NCBI RefSeq assembly: GCF_003013815.1
Contig: NZ_PRLH01000005.1
Coordinates: 1-58,099, forward strand
From: Cyanothece sp. BG0011
Lineage (GTDB): Bacteria > Cyanobacteriota > Cyanobacteriia > Cyanobacteriales > Microcystaceae
DNA length: 58,099 bases
Direction of reading: 5' to 3'
The notes beneath the pieces were generated by a model that was not told the DNA's origin, ran no database searches, and saw nothing but the letters and a program-made list of their open reading frames with translations. The translations under genes were made by a program, and so were the position numbers. Each line of letters begins with the position of its first letter. The stretch's first letter is position 1. Positions 1 to 8,701 of this stretch are shown piece after piece.

Positions 1-115
1 AACAGTAGGATAATTTTTTATTCTGACATCTTGCACCCCTTACATAAAAACCAACCAAAAGACTAGAGAGAATCAATTCTCAATGAGTTACACTCAAAAA
101 TAAACACTATTGCTA

Positions 116-280
116 CCCCCTCTAACGCCCCCTTTTGTGAGGGGGAGAACCCTTGCCTATTCCCCATTCCCTACCCCCCCTGCCCCCTAACCCCCCCTGC
201 CCCCTAACCCCCCCTGCCCCCTAACCCCCCTGCCCCCCTTATAAAGGGGGGTGTGGGGGGTGTGGGGGGTGTGGGGGGTT
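116..280. repeat. G/C-rich short tandem and palindromic repeat array
   Basis: The stretch consists of repeated blocks of the form ccccctaacccccc/tgccccc, then a palindrome built around cccccttataaaggggg, then repeated gtggggggt units. It lies downstream of the MFS pseudogene on the minus strand. It carries no ORF of its own. The same palindrome class recurs inside several PKS/NRPS genes in this window (see the repeats at 17531, 20947, 30019 and 51841), so it looks like a dispersed cyanobacterial repeat family. Bases 1-115 show nothing I can identify. Confidence 0.7.
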
Positions 281-282
281 AT

Positions 283-1036
283 TTATTGATGACGAAACCC
301 CAATAGTAATATAAAACTAGCTAAAATAGCCAACAAACTTCCTAATAAAAAAGGAGTTTGAGGAGTAGTTATTTGCCACAAAAACCCTGCTAAATAGTTA
401 GCCGGCAATAATTCGTTTTTCTTGAGAGGAAGGGGTTTCTTGAATCCCTTTAACCAGTAGGCACACAGATATGATTCCTGATACAAGAGCAACCCAAAAC
501 ACCAGACGAAAATTTTGCCCAGAGATTAAAAGGATAAGAGTGGCTGCTAAAGGACCAGAAAATGCGCCAATGGTATCAAGGGTTTGACGTAACCCGTAAG
601 CGGCCCCCCGTTGCTCTATGGGGGTAACATCGGCAACTAAAGCGTTACGGGGAGCGACTCGAATCCCTTTTCCCAGGCGATCGCCAAACCGCGCCATTAA
701 GACCCAAATTGGACTATTAGCTAAGGCAAATAAAGGAATAATTGCTGTTGAGAGTCCGTATCCAAGGATTGCTAGTTCTTTGCGCCGTCCCCAATAATCA
801 CTTAATGCCCCTGAAAACAGTTTCAAAATCGAGGCGGTAGATTCAGCAATTCCTTCAATCAGCCCTATGATACTGACATTAGCACCTAAAATAGACACCA
901 AAAACAAGGGTAAAATCGATTGAATGGCTTTTGTCCCAAAATCTGTAAATAGGCTAACTAAGCCCAAGATCCAGACATTACGATCAATATTTTTTAATCC
1001 TTTCTTTGATTGACTTGAGGGTTTATGAGAAGACAT
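283..1036 (-). pseudogene. Decayed MFS transporter (internal deletion plus frameshift)
   Basis: The reading frame from 1036 down to 398 encodes only 212 residues: the N-terminal six-helix half of a major facilitator transporter, with the loop 2-3 motif around DYWGRRKELA and a second motif GDRLGKGIRVAPR. It stops just after SQEKRIIAG. Directly downstream, in another frame (about 400 down to 283), is a typical last-helix segment, NYLAGFLWQITTPQTPFLLG followed by a hydrophobic helix. The middle helices (roughly TM7 to TM10/11) are missing. I read this as one gene of about 400 or more residues that lost its centre and shifted frame. It is the last gene of the minus-strand transport block. Either a sequencing artefact or a functional half-transporter is possible but less likely. 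Confidence 0.7.
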
Positions 1037-1089
1037 GAAACTAATTGAGAGTGATTAAGTAAATAGACATAATTAAATGGATAAAACTT

Positions 1090-1161
1090 GTAGGGTGGGC
1101 AATGTCTCAAATAGTTTCTGATTCAGGTTTGTCAGCTTTTTCTTAACATTGCCCACCTTAC
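1090..1161. repeat. Long inverted repeat, MITE-like
   Basis: A 16-base arm at 1090-1105 (GTAGGGTGGGCAATGT) is matched by its inverted copy at 1146-1161 with one mismatch, separated by about 40 bases. It sits between the MFS exporter gene and the MFS pseudogene. It could be a small non-autonomous element or a stem-loop in read-through RNA; no target duplication is obvious. Confidence 0.6.
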
Positions 1162-1213
1162 GTTTATTGATAACCAGCTACATAGTTACGAGATTTTAGA
1201 AATTATTAATTAT

Positions 1214-1242
1214 GTAGGGGCTTAATAATATTAAGCCCCTAC
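1214..1242 (-). terminator. Hairpin overlapping the stop codon of the MFS exporter
   Basis: A nearly perfect 29-base palindrome, with 13-bp arms GTAGGGGCTTAAT and a 3-base loop, covers the TAG stop codon of the upstream minus-strand MFS gene (1239-1241). It is not followed by a clear T run on the minus strand, so its role as an intrinsic terminator or 3' stabiliser is inferred from position. Confidence 0.5.
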
Positions 1243-2558
1243 GGTAGTTTTTCCAAAGAACTATAATCACAATCAGGTAAATTCTTCTCTAAATTTTGTA
1301 AAAGAGGGAGACGATAGCCCAATAAACAAAGTAGCACGCCAATGGCTGATAATAAAGCACATTGTAAAGCCATTCCTGCCCCCTCTCCTGTGCCAAAAAT
1401 ACCCCCCAAAAGGTTAGCTAAAACCGCTCCTTTCTCCATAGCCGGTTCAAAAAGATAATCGGCCATCGGTCCACCGATAACCAAAGCTAAGGTTAACACA
1501 ATTTGACTGATTAAAGAGCGAGTGGCAAACACTTTTCCCTGTACAGAAGTGTCTACTTTAGATAGCCAAATACTTTGATAAAAACTCCCTGGGAATAGAG
1601 CAAAAAAGCCCCCACTAAAAGCAAAAATAATCCAAATAATAGGATCAGGAAATAATCCTAACATCATTAAACTACCTAATTGTAACCCTCGACCTAACAA
1701 AAGATTATTGACCCGATTTTTTGTTCCTCCCCAAATGGTCATAAAAACAGCACTTAACATATTACCAATACCAAAAATCATCATAACCGTTCCTAAGACT
1801 TTTTCTTGAGTTCCACTCCTCGCTAAAACCATCGGAGACAAAATAGCTACATTAGTATTTAAAATAAAAAGATGAACCAAAAAAATGGAAAGTAAAGCCA
1901 CTAAACTCGGACGCTGACTTAAATAATTAAACCCAAAAGTTAACTCTTGAAAAAAAGTTTCCCAGTTGAGAAATTTTTGAGTTATATTTTCAGGAGTAGA
2001 ACCGGGAGGAATCCTGACATAAATAATTGTAGCAATTGCGATAATAAACGTAATTAAATCAACAGTAAGAACCCCTGAAAATCCAATATAAGCATAGAGA
2101 AATCCGGCTGACATGGGGGCAACTGTATAAGCGATTCCTTGTTGTACCCCATTCATAGCGCTTGCCCTTGTGTAGTGTTTTTTAGGAACCATTAAAGCAA
2201 TTAATGGCAGAAAGGTTAGGGTTTGAATCTGGCTAAATAATCCATTAATGGCACCGGTCAAATATAAGTGCCAAATTTGCAAATCATTAGTTAAAAAAAG
2301 TAATAAAATAACGATAGTAGATAGTCCAGCTACTCCATCACCAATCATTAATAATTGTTTGCGATCAAAACGATCAACAATGACCCCCGCAAACAAAGCA
2401 GCGAGGATTTTAGGGGTTTGAGAGAAAAAGAGAAGTAGGGATAACGGGGTGGCTTGCCCTGTGGTTTCCCAAGCCCAAATAGTGACAGCAAAATTGGTCA
2501 TTTCTGAACCAATTAAAGAAGCCAGTTGACCTAACCAAATGATAAAAAAAGTAACCAT
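1239..2558 (-). CDS. MFS exporter, EntS-like (putative siderophore export)
   Basis: About 439 residues with some 12 hydrophobic helices and the family start FFIIWLGQLASLIGS, plus the loop motif DRFDRKQLLMIGDG. This resembles the MFS_3/EntS branch of drug and siderophore exporters. I place the start at the ATG at 2558, two bases after the stop of the upstream binding-protein gene. The longer frame back to 2630 would overlap that gene by 70 bases and adds a polar leader atypical for the family. Tight spacing indicates co-transcription with the FecB-like lipoprotein and probably the TonB receptor. The context suggests release of the siderophore made by the adjacent PKS/NRPS or recycling of its fragments from the periplasm; the substrate is inferred from neighbours only. 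Confidence 0.8.
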   Translation of the reverse strand: MVTFFIIWLGQLASLIGSEMTNFAVTIWAWETTGQATPLSLLLFFSQTPKILAALFAGVIVDRFDRKQLLMIGDGVAGLSTIVILLLFLTNDLQIWHLYLTGAINGLFSQIQTLTFLPLIALMVPKKHYTRASAMNGVQQGIAYTVAPMSAGFLYAYIGFSGVLTVDLITFIIAIATIIYVRIPPGSTPENITQKFLNWETFFQELTFGFNYLSQRPSLVALLSIFLVHLFILNTNVAILSPMVLARSGTQEKVLGTVMMIFGIGNMLSAVFMTIWGGTKNRVNNLLLGRGLQLGSLMMLGLFPDPIIWIIFAFSGGFFALFPGSFYQSIWLSKVDTSVQGKVFATRSLISQIVLTLALVIGGPMADYLFEPAMEKGAVLANLLGGIFGTGEGAGMALQCALLSAIGVLLCLLGYRLPLLQNLEKNLPDCDYSSLEKLP

Positions 2559-2560
2559 AA

Positions 2561-3643
2561 TTACAGCAAAAAGTCTCGTAATTCTTCTAGGATTAATTGA
2601 GTTCCGTTGGGTCCGTTGAGTCCATTCCAAAGATGATAAGTTGTAAAATAAACTCTGTCGTTTTGACTGGCTTCTAAACCATTAGCAATTTGATTATTTT
2701 GCCAACTCTGTTGGGCTGGTTTTGATTGACTGGTTTTAACAAAAGAATCCAGAGATTTTTCTGATGAACTGTCTATGGTTTCGTCTGTATCCTGACTGTA
2801 ACCCATCACAATAATAATATCCGCTTCATTTAATTGAGGTAACGCTTCAACGGAAATGGGAATACTGGGACCTTTTGCCTTGACAGAGGGTAAAGAAACT
2901 ATCTCAAAACCGACCCCTTGCATCACTTCTCCTAGATAAGTATTCGGTTGAATAACAATCACTTGATCTTGTAAATTATTCATCCCCAAAAGTAATAATT
3001 TCGGGGATTTTTCCACCACAGAAGCTAAGTCTTGACGGGCTTGATCAATGGCTTTTTGATGAGTTGCGATCGCTTGTTCGGCCTTTTCTTCATCCCCTAA
3101 AATTTTGGCCATATCTTTGATGGTTTCTTGCCATTGTCCCCCCACCGTACGAACCCCCCAAATAAAAGTAGGGGCAATTTGTTTAAGGAGATCATAACTG
3201 CCTTTATTTCTAATTTCTCCGAAAATAACATCAGGTTTCAACGCGGCCAATTTTTCTAAAGAGGGTTCCCCCCCTAAACCCACATTAACCGGCTGTGTGG
3301 TCACTTTTTCCCCTAAATAGGGTATTTGTTGAGACGGATTGTTAAATCTATCTTCTGGTTGAAAAACCCCCGGTGCAGCGTAAGGAAACCCATACCCAGT
3401 CGGTTGATAACCCAAGGATAAAAGTAAGTCGAGATAATGAGGACTCAAGACGACAATTTTCTCTGGTTTGCCACATATTTCGGTGGTATCTACAGCGTGT
3501 TCAATGGTACGACAATCGTTATTAGATGGATTACTATTCGATGTTTGTTGAACCGTTGTATCAGAAGCACTACAAGCAACAATCATTAAGGAGGTAATAA
3601 GACTCAGAAAGATTAATTTTAGGGTTTTAGAAATGGTTAACAT
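2561..3643 (-). CDS. FecB-like Fe-siderophore substrate-binding lipoprotein
   Basis: 360 residues. The N-terminus has a lipoprotein signal: a hydrophobic stretch ending in SLMIVACSAS, with Cys24 as the probable lipidated residue. The mature part has the type III (helical backbone) binding-protein pattern: CRTIEHAVDTTEICGKPEK, then KIVVLSPHYLDLLLSLGYQP, a Lys-rich inter-domain helix, and a C-terminal lobe with EADIIIVMGYS and NDRVYFTTYHLWNG. It would sit in the periplasm and pass a ferric siderophore to an inner-membrane ABC importer, or handle it for reduction. No FecCD permease or ATPase gene is visible in the window. It follows the TonB receptor gene after 145 bases and precedes the MFS exporter by two bases. 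Confidence 0.85.
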   Translation of the reverse strand: MLTISKTLKLIFLSLITSLMIVACSASDTTVQQTSNSNPSNNDCRTIEHAVDTTEICGKPEKIVVLSPHYLDLLLSLGYQPTGYGFPYAAPGVFQPEDRFNNPSQQIPYLGEKVTTQPVNVGLGGEPSLEKLAALKPDVIFGEIRNKGSYDLLKQIAPTFIWGVRTVGGQWQETIKDMAKILGDEEKAEQAIATHQKAIDQARQDLASVVEKSPKLLLLGMNNLQDQVIVIQPNTYLGEVMQGVGFEIVSLPSVKAKGPSIPISVEALPQLNEADIIIVMGYSQDTDETIDSSSEKSLDSFVKTSQSKPAQQSWQNNQIANGLEASQNDRVYFTTYHLWNGLNGPNGTQLILEELRDFLL

Positions 3644-3788
3644 AAGCTGTTTAAGTGAGATAAGAACATAAGTAGGGGTTAAAGCAGTTATCAGTTATTA
3701 AAAATTGATAATTGAGAATTAGTTAAATATTCTAAATTCTGCATTCTACATTCTTAATTCTATTCACTGTTGCTAACCCCTGAATTGG

Positions 3789-6293
3789 TTAAAAACGAAT
3801 CGTAAAACTTCCAATAGCGGTAAAGGGTTCCCCTGGATAAATTTCATCATTACGGCTATTTTCACTACCTTGAATATAATTATCATCAAAAACATTTCTA
3901 ATATTCAAAGCTAACCGCCAATTATCCCGTTCATAAAAGATAGCTGCATTTGCTAGGGTATAACTTTCGAGACGAAAACTATTATCAAGATCCCCAAAGC
4001 GATCGTCAACATAGTTCACACCACCGCCAAATCCTAACCCCTGAAAAAAGCCGTCTTGAATTTGATAAGTTACCCAGAAATTAGCACTATGTTCAGGGAC
4101 ATTAAACAAACGATTACCGATGAGACTTATATCATTATCTTCTGTGATTTCTGCGGTAATATTAGCATAGTTAAAAACAACATTTAACCCTGGAATAATT
4201 TCACCGATAACATCTAATTCAACCCCTCGACTATTTTGTTCTCCCACCGCTACTGAAAAATTAGGAAATAGGGGATCAGCTACAGCGACATTATTTTTAG
4301 TAATATCAAAATAAGCCAAATTAATAGACAGCTTTTTATTCAAAAGTTCTGCCCGAATGCCAATTTCATACTGTTCAGATTGTTCTGGATCGAGAAATTC
4401 AAGATCAACTGTTTGAGCGCTATTAGGAAAGAAAGATTCACTATAACTTCCATACAAGGAAACTTCTTCTATGGGTTGATACACAATACCTACCCTCGGA
4501 GAAACTGCGTCTTCATACTGTACATTTTCATCCGCATTAGGATTATTTCTGTTCAAGCTTTCTTGTTCTGTACTGTCATAACGAAACCCTGCCACTACCT
4601 TTAAATTTTCAAATAATTCAATTTGATCTTGCACCGAAACCCCTAAACGATCAACTTGAGTATCAATAAAAGTAAAAATGGGTTCTTGATTAAAATCAGG
4701 ACGAGGAACCGTTCCATAAACTGGATCAAAAACATTTAAAGGAATAAAACCAGATGGGGAAAAACGTCCTCTTCCAATATTACCTAATTGCTCTCGTCGG
4801 TTGAGATCCAAACCCACTAAAAATTTATGTTTGATTGACCAAGTATTAAACTTACTAATTAATTTCGTTTGCATTTCATAGTTGGTACTGGGTTGATCCA
4901 ATTCAATAAAGCTACGAAAAAGAGTATCGGTTTGTTCATCAAAAAAGATACTAAACGCATTCGTAAACTTGGTATCATACCGCAAATAGGTAAAGCCATT
5001 TTCAAACTTGAAGTTATCGCTAAATTCATGTTCAAATTTATAGCCAACCCTTAAGGTTTCTCCTCTTAAAAAGTCTTGAGGTTCTCCAAAAACACGGGCA
5101 TTGGGGGTACTAATTACCGCATCGCCAATGGCAAGTACCCCAAAGTCCGCAGGGCGATCATCGTCGGAATATTCCAGGTTAATGTTCAATTTTGTCTGAT
5201 CGCTCGGTTGCCAGGTTAAACTAGGGGCGATAAATTTCCGCTCCATATAAGTGTCAAAGTCTCGGAAACTTTCTTCATTACGATAGGAAAAATTGATGCG
5301 ATACAATAGGGTTTTATCCGCATTGAGGGGACTATTCAAATCAATGCTAGGACTTAAAAACCCTCGATTTCCGGCTTGAAATTGTACTTCATAAAAGGGT
5401 TCTTCTTGGGGTTGTTTGGTAACAATATTGATTACCCCACCGGGTTCGGATGCACCGTATAAAATGGAAGCCGGCCCCTTTAACACAGTGACACTTTCGA
5501 CGTTGGTTAAATCTTGGAAACCACTGTTACCAGTTCTTCCAAAGGTTTGCCGAAATCCATCTCGCAATACGCTAGAACTATCAAACCCCCGTATCTGGAA
5601 CCGTTGACCCCTGGGATCTCTTGAGTTTTGCTGGACCCCACTGACATTCCTTAATGCATCATCAAGGCGGATCACTTGTTGATCTCGAAGAACCTCTTCG
5701 GGAACGGTTTGAACGGAAAAAGGAATATCCCTTAAGGGTGTATCAGTTCCTACGGCGGTACGACTAGTTGCCGGTGAATCGGGGTTAAAATACCCGCTTC
5801 CTTCAACTTCATCCGTTACCACTAATTCGATCGCTTCGTCGTCTTCTGTGGTTTCTTCTGTTGGGGTTTCTTCGGTTTCGGTGTCTGGGGGTTGTTCGGT
5901 TGTATCTAAACTCAACACCAGTCGTCCATCTTCCCTATTGAGATTTACTGTCGGTAAGCTTTCTCTACCAATGACAGTAATCTCAACCACATTATTGGGT
6001 AGTTGGGTCACCCTAATGCTTTCAACTCCTTCTGTGGGGTTTTCTTGCAGAAAGTTTCCCCCGGTCAAAAGATTTAATTGTGCGTTAGAGATTTCAGCAA
6101 AAAAGGTGGTTCCGAAACTCCCTGAAAAAATGGCAGGCTCGGCTCCTGGTGGGGTTTCTAAGATGATCTCTAGCCCTCCGTCTGTTGGATTGATTTGGAT
6201 ATTGGTAACACTGATTTGTGCTTGGACTGAAGGGGCAATACACACGGCCATTGCACCCCATAACACTCCAGAAACAACATTATTTAATTTCAT
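3789..6293 (-). CDS. TonB-dependent ferric siderophore receptor with N-terminal AMIN domain
   Basis: About 834 residues from the ATG at 6293; the frame also has an upstream ATG at 6305, but MKLNNVV starts a normal signal peptide ending near SVQAQ. Residues about 28-130 form an AMIN domain (ISVTNIQINPTDGGLEIILE), typical of cyanobacterial siderophore receptors. An acidic Thr/Glu-rich linker and a probable TonB box (AIELVVTDE) follow. The plug begins near TPLRDIPFSVQTVPEEVLRD and contains ALRNVSGVQQNSRDPRGQRF and VLKGPASILYGASEPGGVIN. A 22-strand-type barrel ends in GSFTIRF with the C-terminal Phe usual for outer-membrane proteins. It imports a ferric siderophore across the outer membrane. The Fur-like site about 70 bases upstream predicts iron repression. 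Which siderophore it takes is inferred from the adjacent synthesis genes. Confidence 0.92.
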   Translation of the reverse strand: MKLNNVVSGVLWGAMAVCIAPSVQAQISVTNIQINPTDGGLEIILETPPGAEPAIFSGSFGTTFFAEISNAQLNLLTGGNFLQENPTEGVESIRVTQLPNNVVEITVIGRESLPTVNLNREDGRLVLSLDTTEQPPDTETEETPTEETTEDDEAIELVVTDEVEGSGYFNPDSPATSRTAVGTDTPLRDIPFSVQTVPEEVLRDQQVIRLDDALRNVSGVQQNSRDPRGQRFQIRGFDSSSVLRDGFRQTFGRTGNSGFQDLTNVESVTVLKGPASILYGASEPGGVINIVTKQPQEEPFYEVQFQAGNRGFLSPSIDLNSPLNADKTLLYRINFSYRNEESFRDFDTYMERKFIAPSLTWQPSDQTKLNINLEYSDDDRPADFGVLAIGDAVISTPNARVFGEPQDFLRGETLRVGYKFEHEFSDNFKFENGFTYLRYDTKFTNAFSIFFDEQTDTLFRSFIELDQPSTNYEMQTKLISKFNTWSIKHKFLVGLDLNRREQLGNIGRGRFSPSGFIPLNVFDPVYGTVPRPDFNQEPIFTFIDTQVDRLGVSVQDQIELFENLKVVAGFRYDSTEQESLNRNNPNADENVQYEDAVSPRVGIVYQPIEEVSLYGSYSESFFPNSAQTVDLEFLDPEQSEQYEIGIRAELLNKKLSINLAYFDITKNNVAVADPLFPNFSVAVGEQNSRGVELDVIGEIIPGLNVVFNYANITAEITEDNDISLIGNRLFNVPEHSANFWVTYQIQDGFFQGLGFGGGVNYVDDRFGDLDNSFRLESYTLANAAIFYERDNWRLALNIRNVFDDNYIQGSENSRNDEIYPGEPFTAIGSFTIRF

Positions 6294-6365
6294 TTCACAC
6301 CACAAAATTAACGATTAAATCCTTAATGCTCTATTAAGAATTTTTCCTAAGTAAATACGGTAATT

Positions 6366-6384
6366 GATAATGATAATTTTTGTC
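6366..6384. promoter_or_regulatory. Fur box upstream of the TonB receptor gene
   Basis: GATAATGATAATTTTTGTC matches the classical 19-base Fur consensus (GATAATGATAATCATTATC) at 16 positions by my count. It lies 73 bases upstream of the receptor start. On the minus strand it overlaps the end of a TTGACA element (complement of 6381-6386) that could serve as a -35 box, so Fur binding would block the promoter. No good -10 at 16-18 bases was seen. Confidence 0.65.
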
Positions 6385-6525
6385 AAATATTTTTCAAGGC
6401 TCAAAGGGATCTGGTTTCAGTTAATCAATTCATAGGAAATATTGCCCTTAAACAGAGTTAAGGACAGGGGTTGCCTGAGATTAATTCTTAGGATAGGTGG
6501 GTTAAATCACCAATAATTTTGAGCT

Positions 6526-6549
6526 TATTATCAATAGATATTATCAATA
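6526..6549. repeat. Direct repeat TATTATCAATA (x2), possible extra Fur half-sites
   Basis: The 11-mer TATTATCAATA occurs at 6526-6536 and 6539-6549 (period 13), in the 344-base gap between exbD and the receptor gene. A third copy is at 7753-7763 upstream of exbB. The ATTATC core equals the Fur half-site, so these may be weak or cooperative Fur sites. The rest of the gap holds only the Fur box at 6366 and a short AT-rich leader. Confidence 0.35.
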
Positions 6550-6637
6550 AGAAGACAAAAAATTTTAAGTAAAGAAGAGAATAAAGAGCAGGGGGAGGAA
6601 ACGGTTGATCTTCTTTCGACTCTCCCTACACTGGCGA

Positions 6638-7039
6638 TCACTGTTTAGTCGCTGCGATCGCTAATTTAGCCCCTTGAACTTGGCGAACCCTATCCATTAC
6701 CGTAACAACACGACCATGATCCACTTGTTTATCAGCATTAATAATCACTAAACCTTGCTGATTTTCCCCAATTAAGCCTGTAATCGAACTTTTAAGACTA
6801 TCCACTTGAGTTGGCTGACGATCAACAAAGATGTCTCCATCCGGCTCAATAGTAACGTTAATTTGCTTGGTTTGTTGGGGTTCGGCAGTTTTCGCCGAGG
6901 GTAAATTAATGGGTAATCCCTCAGAACGGGTTAAAAACATGGTAGAAATGATAACAAAGGCCAAAATTGAGAAAATAACGTCAATCATCGGCACAATATT
7001 AATTTCTGCCGTGGTTTCGGTTTCATCGGGAAGTCGCAT
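6638..7039 (-). CDS. exbD: ExbD-like TonB energy-transduction protein
   Basis: About 133 residues starting at the ATG at 7039, chosen because AAGGAGG lies just upstream; an ATG at 7060 is in frame but has no such site. The short cytoplasmic N-terminus ETETTAEINIVPMIDVIFSI contains the conserved membrane Asp of the ExbD/TolR proton path, followed by one transmembrane helix and a periplasmic domain (QINVTIEPDGDIFVD, VIINADKQVDHGRVVTVMD). It works with ExbB to power TonB-dependent receptors. The start overlaps the end of exbB by 17 bases, indicating translational coupling. No TonB gene is visible in the window, so the energy-transducing partner must come from elsewhere. Confidence 0.88.
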   Translation of the reverse strand: MRLPDETETTAEINIVPMIDVIFSILAFVIISTMFLTRSEGLPINLPSAKTAEPQQTKQINVTIEPDGDIFVDRQPTQVDSLKSSITGLIGENQQGLVIINADKQVDHGRVVTVMDRVRQVQGAKLAIAATKQ

Positions 7040-7679
7040 AGCTTTTTCCTCCTTTTTCATAAAACATACGATACAAGAGTTCTAACTGACCGCCATATTC
7101 TTGAATTGAAGCCAGTTCTCTTAAATAAAAAGAGCGAAACGAGTTGGCAAAGACAAGGGTAAAAATAGCCACTACTAACCCCATTACTGTCGAGGTTAAC
7201 GCTTCGGAGATACCCCCTGTTACCCCGGCCGCATTGGTTCCGCCGACATTACCGATGTCCAAGGCAGAAAAAGACTGCATCAATCCTAAAATTGTCCCTA
7301 ACAGCCCTAATAAAGGGGAAACAGCGATAATTGTTTGGAATAACGTATTAAAGCGTTTAAAAAGGGGTAATTCGGCTTGAGTTGCCGTTTCTAAGGCTAA
7401 GCGAAAATCTGTCGGGGTGGCATTTTCCAGGGCTAAAGCTTCGAGAAAAATACGACAAATGGGGAGATCGAGATTTTGCTTAAGTTTTGCGATCGCCGCA
7501 ATCCCTTGCTCAGCCCGATAGAGTTTTAACACTGTCGTCACTACTTTGCTTTGGCGAGACTTGATGCGATACCAAAAAATCCCTCGCTCAATAATTAAGG
7601 CCACACCTAACAAGGAAAACAATAAGAGTGGCCAGGCCACAATACCACCAGAGACAAAAAAGTTTGTAAGAGACATCAC
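7023..7679 (-). CDS. exbB: ExbB-like proton channel protein
   Basis: 218 residues of the MotA/TolQ/ExbB family. There is an N-terminal helix (GGIVAWPLLLFSLLGVALII), a cytoplasmic segment, and two further helices with the conserved stretches PLLGLLGTILGLMQSF and GGISEALTSTVMGLVVAIF. It forms the inner-membrane proton channel that drives TonB together with ExbD. The gene order exbB-exbD and the position beside a TonB receptor and FecB-like protein point to siderophore uptake rather than Tol function. A 230-base gap separates it from the thioesterase gene; that gap carries a TATTATCAATA copy at 7753-7763 and is a likely promoter region. Confidence 0.9.
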   Translation of the reverse strand: MMSLTNFFVSGGIVAWPLLLFSLLGVALIIERGIFWYRIKSRQSKVVTTVLKLYRAEQGIAAIAKLKQNLDLPICRIFLEALALENATPTDFRLALETATQAELPLFKRFNTLFQTIIAVSPLLGLLGTILGLMQSFSALDIGNVGGTNAAGVTGGISEALTSTVMGLVVAIFTLVFANSFRSFYLRELASIQEYGGQLELLYRMFYEKGGKSYATSR

Positions 7680-7909
7680 TTATCGATAGCTATCTGTTTA
7701 TTGAGAATCTATTTCAATGTATTGTATACTAACTTTTATAAATTTTGACAAGTATTATCAATAATTTTTTGATAACCGAGGTGAGCTATGGGGTAAGGGC
7801 TTCAATTGCAAATCATCAAAAACCCCTTAAAATAAAGGTTTTCAGCCAAAAACTTATCTTAACTTATCCACCTATGAAAATCTCTTATCCAAAATTATTA
7901 TCAAAATAA

Positions 7910-8680
7910 TCAAGAAGATTGCTGATGGTCTAGACACTGGATCAGCGATCGCTCCAAAATGGGAAAAATTTCCAATTGGGCCGAGTGAATAAAGAAGTGA
8001 TCCCCAGGAAACAGATAATGTTCAAATGAGTTATTTGTGTGCTGAGACCAGGGGACTAATTCAGTTTCATTAGCTTCGGGATCATTGAGTCCGCCAAAAA
8101 CAGTAATGGGACAGTTTAAAGGAGGTTTGGGTGTGTAATGATAGGTTTCTAAAATTTCAAAATCTGCCCTTAAAATTGGCATCAAAAGCTGCATTAATTC
8201 CTTGTCTTCTAATACTTGTTTCGGGGTTCCATTTAACTTATTAATTTCTTTGATAAAATCAGGCTCTGGTAATTGATGAATTGGGGGATCGAGATCCGGT
8301 AATTGAGGCGCAGGATGACCGGAAGCAAAAAGAAAAAAGGGTTGTATGCCGTAGTTTTGACGTAATTGATGGGCGACTTCAAAACAGACTAATGAACCTA
8401 AACTATGACCAAAAAAAGCGAAAGGTTTATCGAGATAAGGAAGTAAATTGGGGGTTATAGTTTCTACTAAATCAAGAAGTTTAGTCAAGGGGGTTTCTGA
8501 GATTCTTCCTTCTCTTCCCGGTAGTCGAATCGCACAAATTTCAATGGTATCTGATAAATGATTGGGCCAATGTCGAAAGATTCGAGTTCCGCCTCCTGCA
8601 TAGGGGAAACAAAAAAGACGAATTTTTGCCTTAGGATTCGGCTGAGGTAAGTAAAGCCAAGGATTAGTAGAAAGCACCAT
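7910..8680 (-). CDS. Type II (editing) thioesterase of the PKS/NRPS
   Basis: 256 residues of the GrsT/TEII alpha/beta-hydrolase family: LFCFPYAGGGTRIFRHWP and IRLPGREGRI near the N-terminus, nucleophile Ser93 in FFGHSLGSLVCFE, an Asp near GGLNDPEA and a C-terminal His in PGDHFFIH. Such enzymes clear misprimed or stalled acyl groups from carrier proteins and can release slow intermediates. It lies 21 bases after the RND pump gene on the minus strand, so it is probably the last gene of the efflux operon although its substrates are the carrier domains of the divergently transcribed assembly line. No integrated TE domain is seen in the part of the assembly line included here, so final release is unresolved. 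Confidence 0.92.
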   Translation of the reverse strand: MVLSTNPWLYLPQPNPKAKIRLFCFPYAGGGTRIFRHWPNHLSDTIEICAIRLPGREGRISETPLTKLLDLVETITPNLLPYLDKPFAFFGHSLGSLVCFEVAHQLRQNYGIQPFFLFASGHPAPQLPDLDPPIHQLPEPDFIKEINKLNGTPKQVLEDKELMQLLMPILRADFEILETYHYTPKPPLNCPITVFGGLNDPEANETELVPWSQHTNNSFEHYLFPGDHFFIHSAQLEIFPILERSLIQCLDHQQSS

Positions 8681-8701
8681 TTTTTTTGAATTAAGGAAAA
8701 C

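Noticed and set aside
116-280. Possible CRISPR array
   Set aside because: The units are G/C-rich, only about 7-18 bases long and lack unique spacers of constant size.
283-492. Independent small membrane protein gene
   Set aside because: Its sequence is the final helix of an MFS transporter directly continuing the broken upstream frame, and its first residues overlap that frame.
5848-6318. Plus-strand ORF of 156 codons opposite the TonB receptor
   Set aside because: It is a shadow of the receptor's signal, AMIN and linker coding sequence and shows no protein family features. Other antisense ORFs inside PKS/NRPS genes were dismissed for the same reason.
7896-7908. Fur site after the thioesterase gene
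   Set aside because: tattatcaaaata lies just downstream of the stop codon of a minus-strand gene with no promoter need there; it may simply be an AT-rich end or weak hairpin.
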